Notes: a model not told the origin generated them from the sequence alone. Positions 20,290 to 31,904 are shown, numbered from the stretch's first letter. The stretch: 64,000 nt of DNA from Nitrosomonadales bacterium (GCA_016195965.1 JACPYR010000068.1:1-64000); one strand, 5' to 3'. Translations and numbers: made by a program.

Positions 20290-21894
20290 ATGAGTCATAA
20301 GTTTATTTCCCTGTCGCTGTTTTTAATCGTGCCGTCGTTGTCGTGGGCCGCGCCGGTTGTTCAAGCACCTGCAGTGCCCTCCGGCGACCTTGCTGCAGAC
20401 GAACCGGTCGAGTTGCATTTTACTGTCAGCCAATATGTGGTGGAAGGCGCCACGTTGCTGAGCCAGCAAGAAATTGCGGCAGCAGTCGCACCCTATATAG
20501 GCAAAGACAAGAATTTTACCGATGTGCAGCATGCTCTGGAGGCGCTTGAAGGCGCCTATGCCCAACATGGCTACTCGGCCGTGCGCGTGCAATTGCCCGA
20601 GCAGGAACTGGATAAAGGCATCGTGCGTTTCCGGGTGGCGGAAAGCCGCTTCGGAAAAGTGATGGTCAAGGATAATCGTTTTGTCAGCGAGGCCAATGTG
20701 CTGAATGCTTTGCCTTCGGTGAGCAAGGGCTTGGTGCCGAGTTCTTCGCAGATCGCACGGGGGCTGCGACTCGCCAATGAAAATCCGTCGCGCCAGTTGA
20801 GCGTAGTGCTCAGGGCGGGTGAGAAGGATAATGAGGTGGATGCTAACGTGATGGTTATCGACAGCAAGCCTTCCAGTTGGGGCTTCACCGTTGATAACAG
20901 CGGCTCGCCGGAAACTGGCCGCGCTCGCCTGGGCCTGAATTACCGCAATGCAAACGCGTTTAATGCCGATCACATTGCAAGTGTTCAGTATGTGACGTCG
21001 CCACAATATACCAGCCGGGTGCAAGTGTTAGGCGGCAGTTACAAGATACCGTTCTATCGTTCCAGCAATAGCCTGGAATTTTTCGGCGGATATTCCAACG
21101 TGAATGCGGTGATAGGCGGACTATCCAATTTTCAAGGCGGCGGTAAGGTGTTGAGCATGCGCTTGAACCATTTGCTGGAGCGCATCGGCGCGTTCGATTC
21201 GACCATTTCGTTCGGCCTGGACTGGCGTGATTTCAGCAGCCTGCAACTGACCAATCCCCAGAACATCATCTATAACGAAATTGTTGTCACCCCGGTGAGT
21301 CTGGTTTACGCGGCACAGGGGCGGTTTGAACGTAGCGACGTAAATTTCAATGTGTCGTATGTCGCCAATCAATCCAAGGCAGGCAAGGGGCGCGATGCTG
21401 ATTTTGCAAATTATGACATAGTGAACCTGACTCAGCCCGACCCGGCTTACAGGATACTGCGATACGCTGCCAGCTATTCCAGAGCGATAGGAGAGGGATG
21501 GCAATTCCGCACCGCATTGACCGGCCAGCGCAGTGGCAATGTGCTGGTGCAAGGCGAGCAAATGCGCCTGGGCGGAGTTGATGCGGTACGCGGCTTTTCT
21601 GAAGGCAGCGAAGGGGGCGAGACTGCTGCGCGCTTAAACGTGGAAGGATATACACCTGAATTCGGCGACGGTGTGGTGCGGATGCGCGTGTTGGCGTTTT
21701 ATGACGCGGGTCAAGCTACGCCGACCAATGCGGCAGCGACCAGGATCGCCGGCGAAGGCGTGGGCCTGCGCGCGAATTACGCCGAGAAATTTGCATTGCG
21801 TATCGATCTGGCGAAAATCGTGCAAGCGGGCAATGATCCCGAGCAGCAGGTTGGCACGCGTCGCGCCCATCTGAGCCTGAATGCAACCTTCTGA
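20290..21894 (+). CDS. ShlB/FhaC/HecB-family TpsB haemolysin secretion/activation protein
   Basis: Signal peptide, POTRA_2-like VSQYVVEGATLLSQQEIAAAV..., C-terminal beta-barrel (FYDAGQA..., LSLNATF terminal Phe). Confidence 0.92.
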   Translation: MSHKFISLSLFLIVPSLSWAAPVVQAPAVPSGDLAADEPVELHFTVSQYVVEGATLLSQQEIAAAVAPYIGKDKNFTDVQHALEALEGAYAQHGYSAVRVQLPEQELDKGIVRFRVAESRFGKVMVKDNRFVSEANVLNALPSVSKGLVPSSSQIARGLRLANENPSRQLSVVLRAGEKDNEVDANVMVIDSKPSSWGFTVDNSGSPETGRARLGLNYRNANAFNADHIASVQYVTSPQYTSRVQVLGGSYKIPFYRSSNSLEFFGGYSNVNAVIGGLSNFQGGGKVLSMRLNHLLERIGAFDSTISFGLDWRDFSSLQLTNPQNIIYNEIVVTPVSLVYAAQGRFERSDVNFNVSYVANQSKAGKGRDADFANYDIVNLTQPDPAYRILRYAASYSRAIGEGWQFRTALTGQRSGNVLVQGEQMRLGGVDAVRGFSEGSEGGETAARLNVEGYTPEFGDGVVRMRVLAFYDAGQATPTNAAATRIAGEGVGLRANYAEKFALRIDLAKIVQAGNDPEQQVGTRRAHLSLNATF

Positions 21895-21933
21895 TCGTTC
21901 CGCTGTGTTCGGTGATCCGGGTCTTTAGGTTAG

Positions 21934-22043
21934 GGGCACTTCTAAAAATTCACATTTCGTCGCTCCCGCGAAAGCGGGAGTCCAGTCGAATCAAAAAGCT
22001 GGATTCCCGCTTTCGCGGGAATGACGAATTTTTAGAAGTGCCC
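21934..22043. repeat. Palindromic interspersed repeat with terminal inverted repeats (family 1, copy A)
   Basis: gggcacttctaaaaattc ... gaatttttagaagtgccc ends, with internal tcccgcgaaagcgggagtccag / ctggattcccgctttcgcggga hairpin. Confidence 0.9.
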
Positions 22044-22478
22044 TTAAGTCTTGCTGAGCGCCCACTGCACGATGCTGCCCGCATCCATTGCACCGGCTTG
22101 ACGCGCAAGCTCACGCCCTCCTTTGAATATTGCGAGGGTCGGAATGCTGCGGATGTTGTAGCGCGCTCCCAGTTCCTGCGCGTCCTCGGTGTTTAGCTTG
22201 GCCAAGCGCATTTCCGGTTCCAGATGTTTTGCCGCTTGGACAAAAGCGGGCGCCATCATCCGGCATGGGCCGCACCATGGCGCCCAGAAGTCTACCAGCA
22301 CCGGAATGTCATTGCGGCTGATGTGCTGGCTAAAGTTGCCGCTGTTCAACTCCACCGGATGTGCATCGAACAAGGATTTTTTGCACTTGCCGCAAACGGG
22401 TTGAGCGCTCAGCTTGGTTGCAGGTACGCGATTCACGCCATCGCAATGCGGGCAGACAATGTGCAGCGGGTCATTCAT
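22044..22478 (-). CDS. trxC: Thioredoxin TrxC (thioredoxin 2)
   Basis: N-terminal zinc ribbon CPHCDG...CGKCKK plus thioredoxin WAPWCGPCRMMAP. Confidence 0.93.
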   Translation of the reverse strand: MNDPLHIVCPHCDGVNRVPATKLSAQPVCGKCKKSLFDAHPVELNSGNFSQHISRNDIPVLVDFWAPWCGPCRMMAPAFVQAAKHLEPEMRLAKLNTEDAQELGARYNIRSIPTLAIFKGGRELARQAGAMDAGSIVQWALSKT

Positions 22479-22660
22479 GGCTATTCTCTTTCATCAGGTT
22501 GAGACTTGAGCGAGATGGGGGCGCATTACGGAAATTCAACCTGACGGTCATGGCGTTGCTGATACCTATGATAATGAAACTCGGCATGCCCGATGCCCAC
22601 ACTCCCCCACCTCAATCCTCCCCCGGAGGGAGAGGAGGCAAACGAATCGCTACGCGAGTT

Positions 22661-23467
22661 TTACTTTAACGATTTGACCGGACTGGGTATCGTCTCCAGC
22701 CGGGCGATGGCCTCGCCTTCATGGAACATCCATAGTGTGCCGGGTGGCATGGTGATCCACGGTTCGTTGTCGGTCAGCGGCTGGGTGGCAATGATGGCCA
22801 CCCTATCGTCGGGTGTAGTCACCTGGCTGAAATCCACCATCACATCTTCATCTTTCAGGTGCGCTACATTGAACGGAGCGCGGCGGATGATGTAGCTCAA
22901 TTCGGTGGAGGAATGAGCGAACAGGCAGTCCCCGTTGGACAGCAGGTAATTGAAGATGCCCGTGCCTGCGAGCGGGCAGGTGAGTTCATGCAACGTGGCA
23001 AACAGCGCATCGCGTGATGGTGGCGTATCGCCGAAACGCTGGCGCAGGCTTTGCAGCAGCCAGCAGAATATCAGTTCGCTATCGGTGTTGCCGACCGGCA
23101 TGAAGCTGCCGTTCAATTCGGGCTGGAACTGTGGCAGGTTGCCGTTATGCGCAAATACCCAGTAGCGCCCCCACAGTTCGCGCATGAAGGGATGGGTGTT
23201 TTCCAGCGTAACCTGGCCCTGCGTGGCTTTGCGTATATGCGCGATGACATTGAGCGAGCGGATCGGGTAACTGCGCACCAGTTCGGCGATGGACGATTGC
23301 ACCGAAGGTTGCGGGTCGAGGAACAGGCGAACGCCTTTGCCCTCGAAGAAGGCGATGCCCCATCCATCGGCATGAACGTCCGTGCCGCCACCGCGCTTCT
23401 GGAATCCGGTGAAGGAAAAACAAATGTCGGTGGGCGTGTTGCAGTTCATGCCCAATAACTGGCACAT
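22661..23467 (-). CDS. Class II glutamine amidotransferase (YafJ-like)
   Basis: MCQLLGMNCNTPTDICFSFTGFQKRGGGTDVHADGWGIAFFEG...HIRKATQGQVTLENTHPF; N-terminal Cys nucleophile. Confidence 0.9.
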   Translation of the reverse strand: MCQLLGMNCNTPTDICFSFTGFQKRGGGTDVHADGWGIAFFEGKGVRLFLDPQPSVQSSIAELVRSYPIRSLNVIAHIRKATQGQVTLENTHPFMRELWGRYWVFAHNGNLPQFQPELNGSFMPVGNTDSELIFCWLLQSLRQRFGDTPPSRDALFATLHELTCPLAGTGIFNYLLSNGDCLFAHSSTELSYIIRRAPFNVAHLKDEDVMVDFSQVTTPDDRVAIIATQPLTDNEPWITMPPGTLWMFHEGEAIARLETIPSPVKSLK

Positions 23468-23479
23468 AGGTTCTATCTC

Positions 23480-24322
23480 TTATGTATTGAAGCGCATCGA
23501 AAGATCAAGCGCTTCGACATCCTTGGTCAACGTCCCGATCGAGATGCGATCCACTCCAGTCAATGCAACTTCACGCAAATATTCAATTGTGATGCCGCCG
23601 GAGGCTTCCAGCTCGGCGCGGCTGCCGGTGTGCTGCACCGCAGCACGCAAATTAGCCAAATCGAAGTTGTCGAGCAATATCAGTTTAGCTCCGGCATGCA
23701 GTGCCTCATCCAGTTGAGTCAGATTTTCTACTTCGATCTGTACGGTGACGCCCGGCTTGGCAAGGCGGAATGCCTGCTCCAGCACCGGCCTGATGCCACC
23801 GGCTGCGGCGATGTGATTTTCCTTGAGCAATATTCCGTCGTATAGGCCGATGCGCTGGTTATGGCCGCCTCCGCACCGCACCGCATATTTCTGCGCCTGG
23901 CGTAAACCTGGCAGCGTCTTGCGCGTATCCATGATCTTGACGTCGATGCCGGCTACCGCGTCCACATAGTGTCTGGTGCGCGTGGCCGTGCCGGAAAGAG
24001 TTTGCAGCAGGTTCAGCGCGCTGCGTTCGGCGCTGAGCAACGCGCGCGCGCGACCGGTAATTTCACACAGCGTTTGTCCGGCGCTTATCCTGTCCCCGTC
24101 TTGCGCCAGCCAGGTGATGACACAGTCCGGGTCCTGCATCAGGAAGCAGGCATTGAACCATTGTATGCCGCATAACACCCCGTGTTGCCGGGTGATGACT
24201 TGCGCGCCGGATATCTGCGTTGCGGGCAGCAGTTGCGCGCTCAGGTCGCCTGTGCCGATGTCTTCATCGAACGAGTTGGACACATTGCGCGCGATATGTG
24301 GGTTAAGCTCGGAATCAGGCAT
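23480..24322 (-). CDS. nadC: Nicotinate-nucleotide pyrophosphorylase (carboxylating)
   Basis: DEDIGTGDLSAQLLP, NLLQTLSGTATRTRHYVDAV, DTRKTLPGLRQAQKYAVRCGGGHNQRIGLYDGILLKENHI. Confidence 0.95.
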   Translation of the reverse strand: MPDSELNPHIARNVSNSFDEDIGTGDLSAQLLPATQISGAQVITRQHGVLCGIQWFNACFLMQDPDCVITWLAQDGDRISAGQTLCEITGRARALLSAERSALNLLQTLSGTATRTRHYVDAVAGIDVKIMDTRKTLPGLRQAQKYAVRCGGGHNQRIGLYDGILLKENHIAAAGGIRPVLEQAFRLAKPGVTVQIEVENLTQLDEALHAGAKLILLDNFDLANLRAAVQHTGSRAELEASGGITIEYLREVALTGVDRISIGTLTKDVEALDLSMRFNT

Positions 24323-24388
24323 GGATGTTCCTGTTGCAGGTCTGAAATAAGGCGCAGATTAATCCGGGATACAGATGTAAAACCAGAT

Positions 24389-25138
24389 TCAGAACTTGGA
24401 AGAAAGGAAAGCGCCCACGCCGTGAACCGGGTTTTCGTTGGAAAGCCCCTTGAGTAAGTAGCCCTGGACTTTTAAGCCCTTATCGATTTTGTAATCGACA
24501 TAGGCGGTCACTTCTTGCGGCCCCATCCACGCTGCAGAAGAGTCCTGGATCGAGCTGACATTTACACCGCCGCTGGTCTGCTTGGCAAACTGGTAGGCGC
24601 CGCCGAATGAGCCGTAGAGCACCGTGTTGAGAGTCAGCCCGCCAGTATGACCAATCACTTTCGAACCCAGCGAGCCCATTGCGGTGAATTTGTCAAAACC
24701 CTGGTAAATATTCGCCTGTGCTGCGTAATCATGTGTTCTGACGCCTATAGCCGTGTTCGCCGCAGCGAGTCTGGCCTTGCCGGTCAGGTCAACCTTGAAG
24801 TTGGAAGCCGTATTTTCATAAATATTGTAAGTGGCAGCAGCCACGGCATCCCCAAATGTGGATGGTGTGGTGGCCGCATGATTAGCCATACCTTCTCCGC
24901 TAGCAAAAAACTGAGCAGAAGTAGGAGCGCTCAGCTTGAATACAGAACGCCCAAGTTCGTACTTTCCTGTCACCGGGACGGGGGGAACATCGCTGGAACT
25001 GGGTGTGCCGTAGTTTCCGGAACTGTAATCGAAGCCCGTGGACAAACTGAACTGTTCATCGGCAGCATAGGCAGTATGCCCGACTAACAAGCCGCTGAGG
25101 GCCGTAGCCAAACTGACAGTGAATAAAATGGCCTTCAT
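24389..25138 (-). CDS. Putative outer-membrane beta-barrel protein of unknown function
   Basis: Signal peptide (ALSGLLVGHTAYA), alternating-hydrophobicity strands, C-terminal ...GVGAFLSSKF with terminal Phe. Confidence 0.6.
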   Translation of the reverse strand: MKAILFTVSLATALSGLLVGHTAYAADEQFSLSTGFDYSSGNYGTPSSSDVPPVPVTGKYELGRSVFKLSAPTSAQFFASGEGMANHAATTPSTFGDAVAAATYNIYENTASNFKVDLTGKARLAAANTAIGVRTHDYAAQANIYQGFDKFTAMGSLGSKVIGHTGGLTLNTVLYGSFGGAYQFAKQTSGGVNVSSIQDSSAAWMGPQEVTAYVDYKIDKGLKVQGYLLKGLSNENPVHGVGAFLSSKF

Positions 25139-25165
25139 GTTTGCCTTTGCTGTTGGGCTGCCGGC

Positions 25166-25564
25166 CTATCGGTGTCCGGCTTTTTCGGGGCGGGAGGCAG
25201 TATCGGCATGTTGAGTCACCGGGCGCTCAAATTTTTCGATCTTTTCTACCTTTTCCTTTTCCATTTTCTCGGCTTTTTCAGCCTTTTCGGATTTTTCTAC
25301 CTTCTCAGGCTTTGCCGGGTGTTCGGTTTTCTCATTCTTCATTTCTGTATGCTTGGCATCGTTCGCTTCTTGACGCTTCTGATTGGTTGCCAGGTGTTCT
25401 TTGGCATTTTGCAAACCTTTGTTGTCTATATCCTTTGCCAGGTTCTTGTCTATGCTGTCCATAGCCTGGTCAAGCGGTTTGGTGTTGTTGGCAGCATAAC
25501 TTGCGCTCACGGCACCCCACAGGAATACTGTTCCAACGGTCATTGCAATTTTGGTCTTGTTCAT
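25166..25564 (-). CDS. Small exported Lys/Glu-rich low-complexity protein
   Basis: Signal peptide MNKTKIAMTVGTVFLWGAVSASYAA, then repeated xEKxEK units (EKVEKSEKAEKAEKMEKEKVEKIEKFE). Confidence 0.6.
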   Translation of the reverse strand: MNKTKIAMTVGTVFLWGAVSASYAANNTKPLDQAMDSIDKNLAKDIDNKGLQNAKEHLATNQKRQEANDAKHTEMKNEKTEHPAKPEKVEKSEKAEKAEKMEKEKVEKIEKFERPVTQHADTASRPEKAGHR

Positions 25565-25736
25565 GGCGTTCCCTTACAATCGTCTGTTAATCGGCTTCAT
25601 ATTATACGACAGATGGGTTGTTACTGCCTGGCACGGGACATTTTGGCCTTGCACAGGGATGAATTTTCTGCGCGCACTTGAAAAGTGCCTCACCCCCCAC
25701 CATTGTCAGTGACAATTAGCTGCGAAGGAGAGTTCC

Positions 25737-28313
<2,577 letters not shown>

Positions 28314-28568
28314 AACCTGCTGCGCGGCTTGATTCACCCGCGAGGGGTAGGCCGGTGGGGCCCGGCGGCGGCTTTGCCGCCACCCTTCCGCTCGCGGCGT
28401 TGCGCGGTGTTGGTTCCGGCATCACGCGCTTCGCGCATGAGCCTATACCGAAACTTCGTTTTCGAAATCCGGGGTCGCAAAGCGACAGACTTTTTGTACA
28501 TTCCGGTTTCTGCGCGCCGTGCGCCTTGCACTCAAGCCGCTCGCTACGGTTTTCAATGAAGTGATTGC

Positions 28569-28603
28569 AAAAACAAAGCCCGGTATCGCCGGGCTTTGTT
28601 TAT
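28569..28603 (+). terminator. Intrinsic-terminator-like hairpin
   Basis: aaaaacaaagcccggtatcgccgggctttgtttatt: GC-rich stem with A/T flanks on both sides, possibly bidirectional. Confidence 0.75.
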
Positions 28604-28630
28604 TGAGAGATCGTTGATGATCGATCGCGT

Positions 28631-28768
28631 TCAATGAGTGATCGCAGGGGTGATGAAAGGCTGCGCATCTTGACTATGCTTCTTCATATGCTTGACCATC
28701 CGTTTTTCCTTCGGCGTCAGAAGAGGCTTCTTTTTGGTGTCTTTATGGGTATTGTGTGTCTTGGGCAT
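28631..28768 (-). CDS. 45-aa basic small protein (uncharacterised)
   Basis: Read directly: MPKTHNTHKDTKKKPLLTPKEKRMVKHMKKHSQDAQPFITPAITH*, with an AGGAG-like motif upstream of ATG 28768. Shorter than the ORF track threshold. Confidence 0.5.
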   Translation of the reverse strand: MPKTHNTHKDTKKKPLLTPKEKRMVKHMKKHSQDAQPFITPAITH

Positions 28769-28813
28769 GATCGAACTCCTTATGATGATTAAGGGATGAA
28801 CTGCGATTTCATG

Positions 28814-29995
28814 CTACTCCAATGTGTTGGCTTTGTCTGATTTTGTTTTCACTGCCCGCGCGCGCAACTGCCCGCAAGCCCCCTCGATCTCCTGTCCCGC
28901 CGAGTCGCGCACCTTGGCGAGGATGCCGCGCCGCTTCAGGCCTTGCACCATTGCGGTGATGCGTCCGGTAGAGGGGCGGCGATAGGCGAGTCCATCGACT
29001 TCGTTGAACGGGATGAAGTTCATTACGGCGTATTTTCCAGAGAGCAGTTGCGCGATACGTTCAAGCTCCGCATCGCCGTCGTTTACACCTTCTATCAGCG
29101 TCCACTGATATTGCACCGGATAGGAGGTGGCGCGCGCATACAATTCGGCGCGCTCCACCAGTTCTTCGATGGCGATCTGCGGTGCGTGCGGCAGCAGCCT
29201 GGCGCGTAGCGCGGCATCGGTGGTGTGCAAGGACAAGGCGAGGGCTGGTCGGACGAGTTGTGCTCCCAACACAGGTGAATCCGTCATTCCCGCGAAAGCG
29301 GGAATCCAGTTGGTTTGATTGACTGAGCTCCCGCTTTCGTGAGAGCGACGAAGCAAATCACTGCGGTTTTCAGTTCGAGACTCGCCCATCCCCATCAACC
29401 TCTCGAACACCCTTAAATCCCCCACCGTGGACAGCACCAGGTTCTTGTGGCCGATGTTGCCCTGCATGCCCAGCAGCTCGATGGCTTCCAGCACGTTGTC
29501 GAGATTGTGCGCCGGTTCGCCCATGCCCATGAACACCACTTTGCTTACCGCTCGGCGACGGCGCGCGAGCACCACCTGCGCCACGATTTCGGCGCTGCCG
29601 AGCTGGCGCAGCAAACCGTTGCGGCCGCTCATGCAAAACACACAGCCCACCGCACAGCCCACCTGCGTGGAGACGCACAGGCCGCCGCGCGGCAGCAGCA
29701 CGCTCTCCACCATCTGGCCGTCGGCCAGTTCGACTAGCAGTCGCGCCACCTCGTCATCGGCGGGAACTTCACCTTGCAGGCGCGCCAGCCCATTTAACTC
29801 CGCCTCAATGGCGGGCAATTCATTGCGCAGCGCCAGCGGAAAGAAAGTCTCGGCCGGGCTGCCCTTTCTGTCGTACGAGATAATCTGGCTCCAGCCGCGC
29901 AGCAGCCGGTCTTCGTGGCACGGCTTGCAGCCGAGGTCGCGCAGGCGTTGGCGTAGGTGGGCGATGCGCAGCGGTGAGGGAGAGGCGGAAGTCAA
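28814..29995 (-). CDS. RlmN-like radical SAM RNA methyltransferase, with an in-frame repeat-derived insertion
   Basis: Radical SAM CAVGCVFC, VVFMGMGEPAHNLDNV, NLVLSTVG, LALSLHTTDAALRARLLP, C-terminal EGACGQL cysteine; interrupted in-frame by RTENRSDLLRRSHESGSSVNQTNWIPAFAGMTDSPVLGAQ. Confidence 0.85.
   Translation of the reverse strand: MTSASPSPLRIAHLRQRLRDLGCKPCHEDRLLRGWSQIISYDRKGSPAETFFPLALRNELPAIEAELNGLARLQGEVPADDEVARLLVELADGQMVESVLLPRGGLCVSTQVGCAVGCVFCMSGRNGLLRQLGSAEIVAQVVLARRRRAVSKVVFMGMGEPAHNLDNVLEAIELLGMQGNIGHKNLVLSTVGDLRVFERLMGMGESRTENRSDLLRRSHESGSSVNQTNWIPAFAGMTDSPVLGAQLVRPALALSLHTTDAALRARLLPHAPQIAIEELVERAELYARATSYPVQYQWTLIEGVNDGDAELERIAQLLSGKYAVMNFIPFNEVDGLAYRRPSTGRITAMVQGLKRRGILAKVRDSAGQEIEGACGQLRARAVKTKSDKANTLE
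29270..29385. repeat. Palindromic interspersed repeat family 1, copy inside the rlmN-like gene
   Basis: tccgtcattcccgcgaaagcgggaatccagttggtttgattgactgagctcccgctttcgtgagagcgacga resembles the elements at 21934 and 50171; boundaries approximate. Confidence 0.8.
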
Positions 29996-30052
29996 AGTGA
30001 GTCTGCGAATAATGGCGTGGAAGCGGCGCGGATTTTAACCCAAGCACCCGCA

Positions 30053-30733
30053 TCAATCGAACTTGCTGCGTAGCGCGTCGCGGTCGAACCACAACGCGTC
30101 GCCGACGATGATGTCGACCACTTTGCCCAAGCGCGGCAAAAATATTTGCGGATCGCGCAGCTCCAGTTTATCCATCCACTGATCGAGGCCGGCTTGATCG
30201 CGCACATTGCTGTGGCGTTTGGCCACATGGGCGATCAGATTGTCGGCAAGGAAACTATGGCTTTCGTGGCTCCCATCATCGGCACGCAGGTCGACCACAT
30301 AACGCGCGGCGGTGGCGGCGAGCGCTGCGCCGTCCGAATCGTTCGGCGTTTCATCCACGATATGAATCAGCAACGCCATCGTCAGCTCGGGATCGACCGG
30401 AAAACTCACCGCCAGCCACACGCCCATGCCCAGCGCCGCGATGGAATCAGCCTGCGCGCATTGATACAGCACATCGCAGGCCTCCGCAGCATCCTGCCAA
30501 GCATCGTGTTGCAGTGCGGCATCGAAAGCCTCGCGCGCCAGAATCCAGGCTTCGAGCTTGCGCTCCAGCGCCACCAGCAACTCCGCGACATCCAGTTGCA
30601 TGCGCGCGCGCACCAGCGGCGCAGCGTTGCTCAGGCTGTTTAATTCCTGCAACTTTTCGCTCATGCGCTGCGCGAGTTCGGCGCGCTCGTTGTCTTTCGC
30701 GCCGTCTTTTTTTTCGACAAAATTTTCAGTCAT
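30053..30733 (-). CDS. Hypothetical protein
   Basis: 226-aa ORF with coherent helical composition, in an intergenic slot between rlmN-like and a repeat; no family recognised. Confidence 0.6.
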   Translation of the reverse strand: MTENFVEKKDGAKDNERAELAQRMSEKLQELNSLSNAAPLVRARMQLDVAELLVALERKLEAWILAREAFDAALQHDAWQDAAEACDVLYQCAQADSIAALGMGVWLAVSFPVDPELTMALLIHIVDETPNDSDGAALAATAARYVVDLRADDGSHESHSFLADNLIAHVAKRHSNVRDQAGLDQWMDKLELRDPQIFLPRLGKVVDIIVGDALWFDRDALRSKFD

Positions 30734-30762
30734 GTTGTCCTGTCATCTTCATGTGTTTTCAT

Positions 30763-30862
30763 TCCCTCCCCCTTGCAGGGGGAGGGTTAGGGAGGGGGTA
30801 GACGCGCTGGAGTTCTTCGACTCTACCCCCATCCTAGCCTTCCCCCTGCAAGGGGGAAGGAA
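30763..30862. repeat. Large imperfect palindrome (family 2: CCCTCCCCCTTGCAGGGGGAGGG)
   Basis: ccctcccccttgcagggggagggttagggagggggtag ... ctacccccatcctagccttccccctgcaagggggaagg. Confidence 0.85.
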
Positions 30863-30890
30863 CTGTCGGTCAAATGACAATCTGGGGTCA

Positions 30891-31166
30891 TTATTCTTTG
30901 CAAGGTTTAACAAAGCTGATCACTTGCGCATTCGGCAACTTGCCGTCTTTGTAATAGGGCTGGGCTTGATCGAAGCCGAGTTTTTCAGCCAACCCCTTTT
31001 CCCGTTCCGCGATCAACGCAAAACAATCCTTGATGTCTTGGATGGTGGTGTCCGCGAGCGGGTTGCTGCGGCCACCGAGGGGCGTCACATCTCTGACGAC
31101 ATTGCCCAGCGTCTTGCGCATGACGCGCAAGATGCGTTGTTCCTTGCTCAACTCTGCTGTGTTCAT
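30891..31166 (-). CDS. Small conserved-looking hypothetical protein
   Basis: 91 aa MNTAELSKEQRILRVMRKTLGNVVRDVTPLGGRSNPLADTTIQDIKDCFALIAERE... Confidence 0.55.
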   Translation of the reverse strand: MNTAELSKEQRILRVMRKTLGNVVRDVTPLGGRSNPLADTTIQDIKDCFALIAEREKGLAEKLGFDQAQPYYKDGKLPNAQVISFVKPCKE

Positions 31167-31342
31167 GGGGATATACCTGAGTGCATAACGGGCTGCGACT
31201 CTAATGGAATGAGCGCGGCGCAGCTATGCCCCCTTCGGGTCATTGCAGGCCAGCCCGGGGGCGTGAGACAGTTCACCCGCTGCAAATTCGACGCAATCAT
31301 TGCGCCCCTTAATAGCTGCGGCCAATAAATAGATTACAAATA

Positions 31343-31368
31343 CGTTCGCCCTGAGCTTGTCGAAGGGT
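31343..31368. repeat. Short interspersed repeat CGTTCGCCCTGAGCTTGTCGAAGGGT (family 3, copy 1)
   Basis: Same 26 nt as at 31959-31984, direct orientation. Confidence 0.85.
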
Positions 31369-31511
31369 TCTGGTTGGGTAGCTGGTGGTTCGACAAACTG
31401 TGCGTGTGCTGTTGGGGCGAATGCCCCTTACAGCCACGGCCTACCCCTTGCGGGTGCACCACGAACGGGAAACTGTTAATGGTCGACTCAATAATTCTGG
31501 AACTTTTTCTC

Positions 31512-31904
31512 ATGCAAACACGCAAGCCCATCAATATCCCCGTCGTCGCCGCCACACAACAAGACACCATGAGTGACAGCAACTGTTCCGGCAACGAGCT
31601 GGTCGCACTGATGGTGCTGGGCGACAGCATGGAGCCGGAATTTATCGAGGGTGAGATACTGGTCATCGAGATGGGGATGTCTGCAACCGATGGCTCATTC
31701 GTGGTCGGCACGGCGAACGAAGTATTCATCTTTCGCCAGCTCAAGCGCGACGAGAAAGGCGGCTGGCTGCTGCATGCGCTCAACCCCGCTTATTCCGATA
31801 TTGCTATCCCAAGTTTGGATACGCTCAAGGGCGTAGTCACTCACAAGCGAGATGCCCGCTCGCGAAAATCGGTTAAATACTACGTGCCGCAGGCGGCGCA
31901 TTGA
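31512..31904 (+). CDS. S24-family (LexA/CI C-terminal-like) peptidase domain protein without N-terminal HTH
   Basis: LVALMVLGDSMEPEFIEGEILVIEMGMSATDGSFVVGTANEVFIFRQLKR: Ser in GDSMEP; start could be 31479 or 31512. Confidence 0.75.
   Translation: MQTRKPINIPVVAATQQDTMSDSNCSGNELVALMVLGDSMEPEFIEGEILVIEMGMSATDGSFVVGTANEVFIFRQLKRDEKGGWLLHALNPAYSDIAIPSLDTLKGVVTHKRDARSRKSVKYYVPQAAH

Noticed and set aside
25200-25330. Possible CRISPR-like short repeats in the KE-rich region
   Set aside because: Repeats are codon-level (Glu/Lys) within one ORF, irregular and without spacers.
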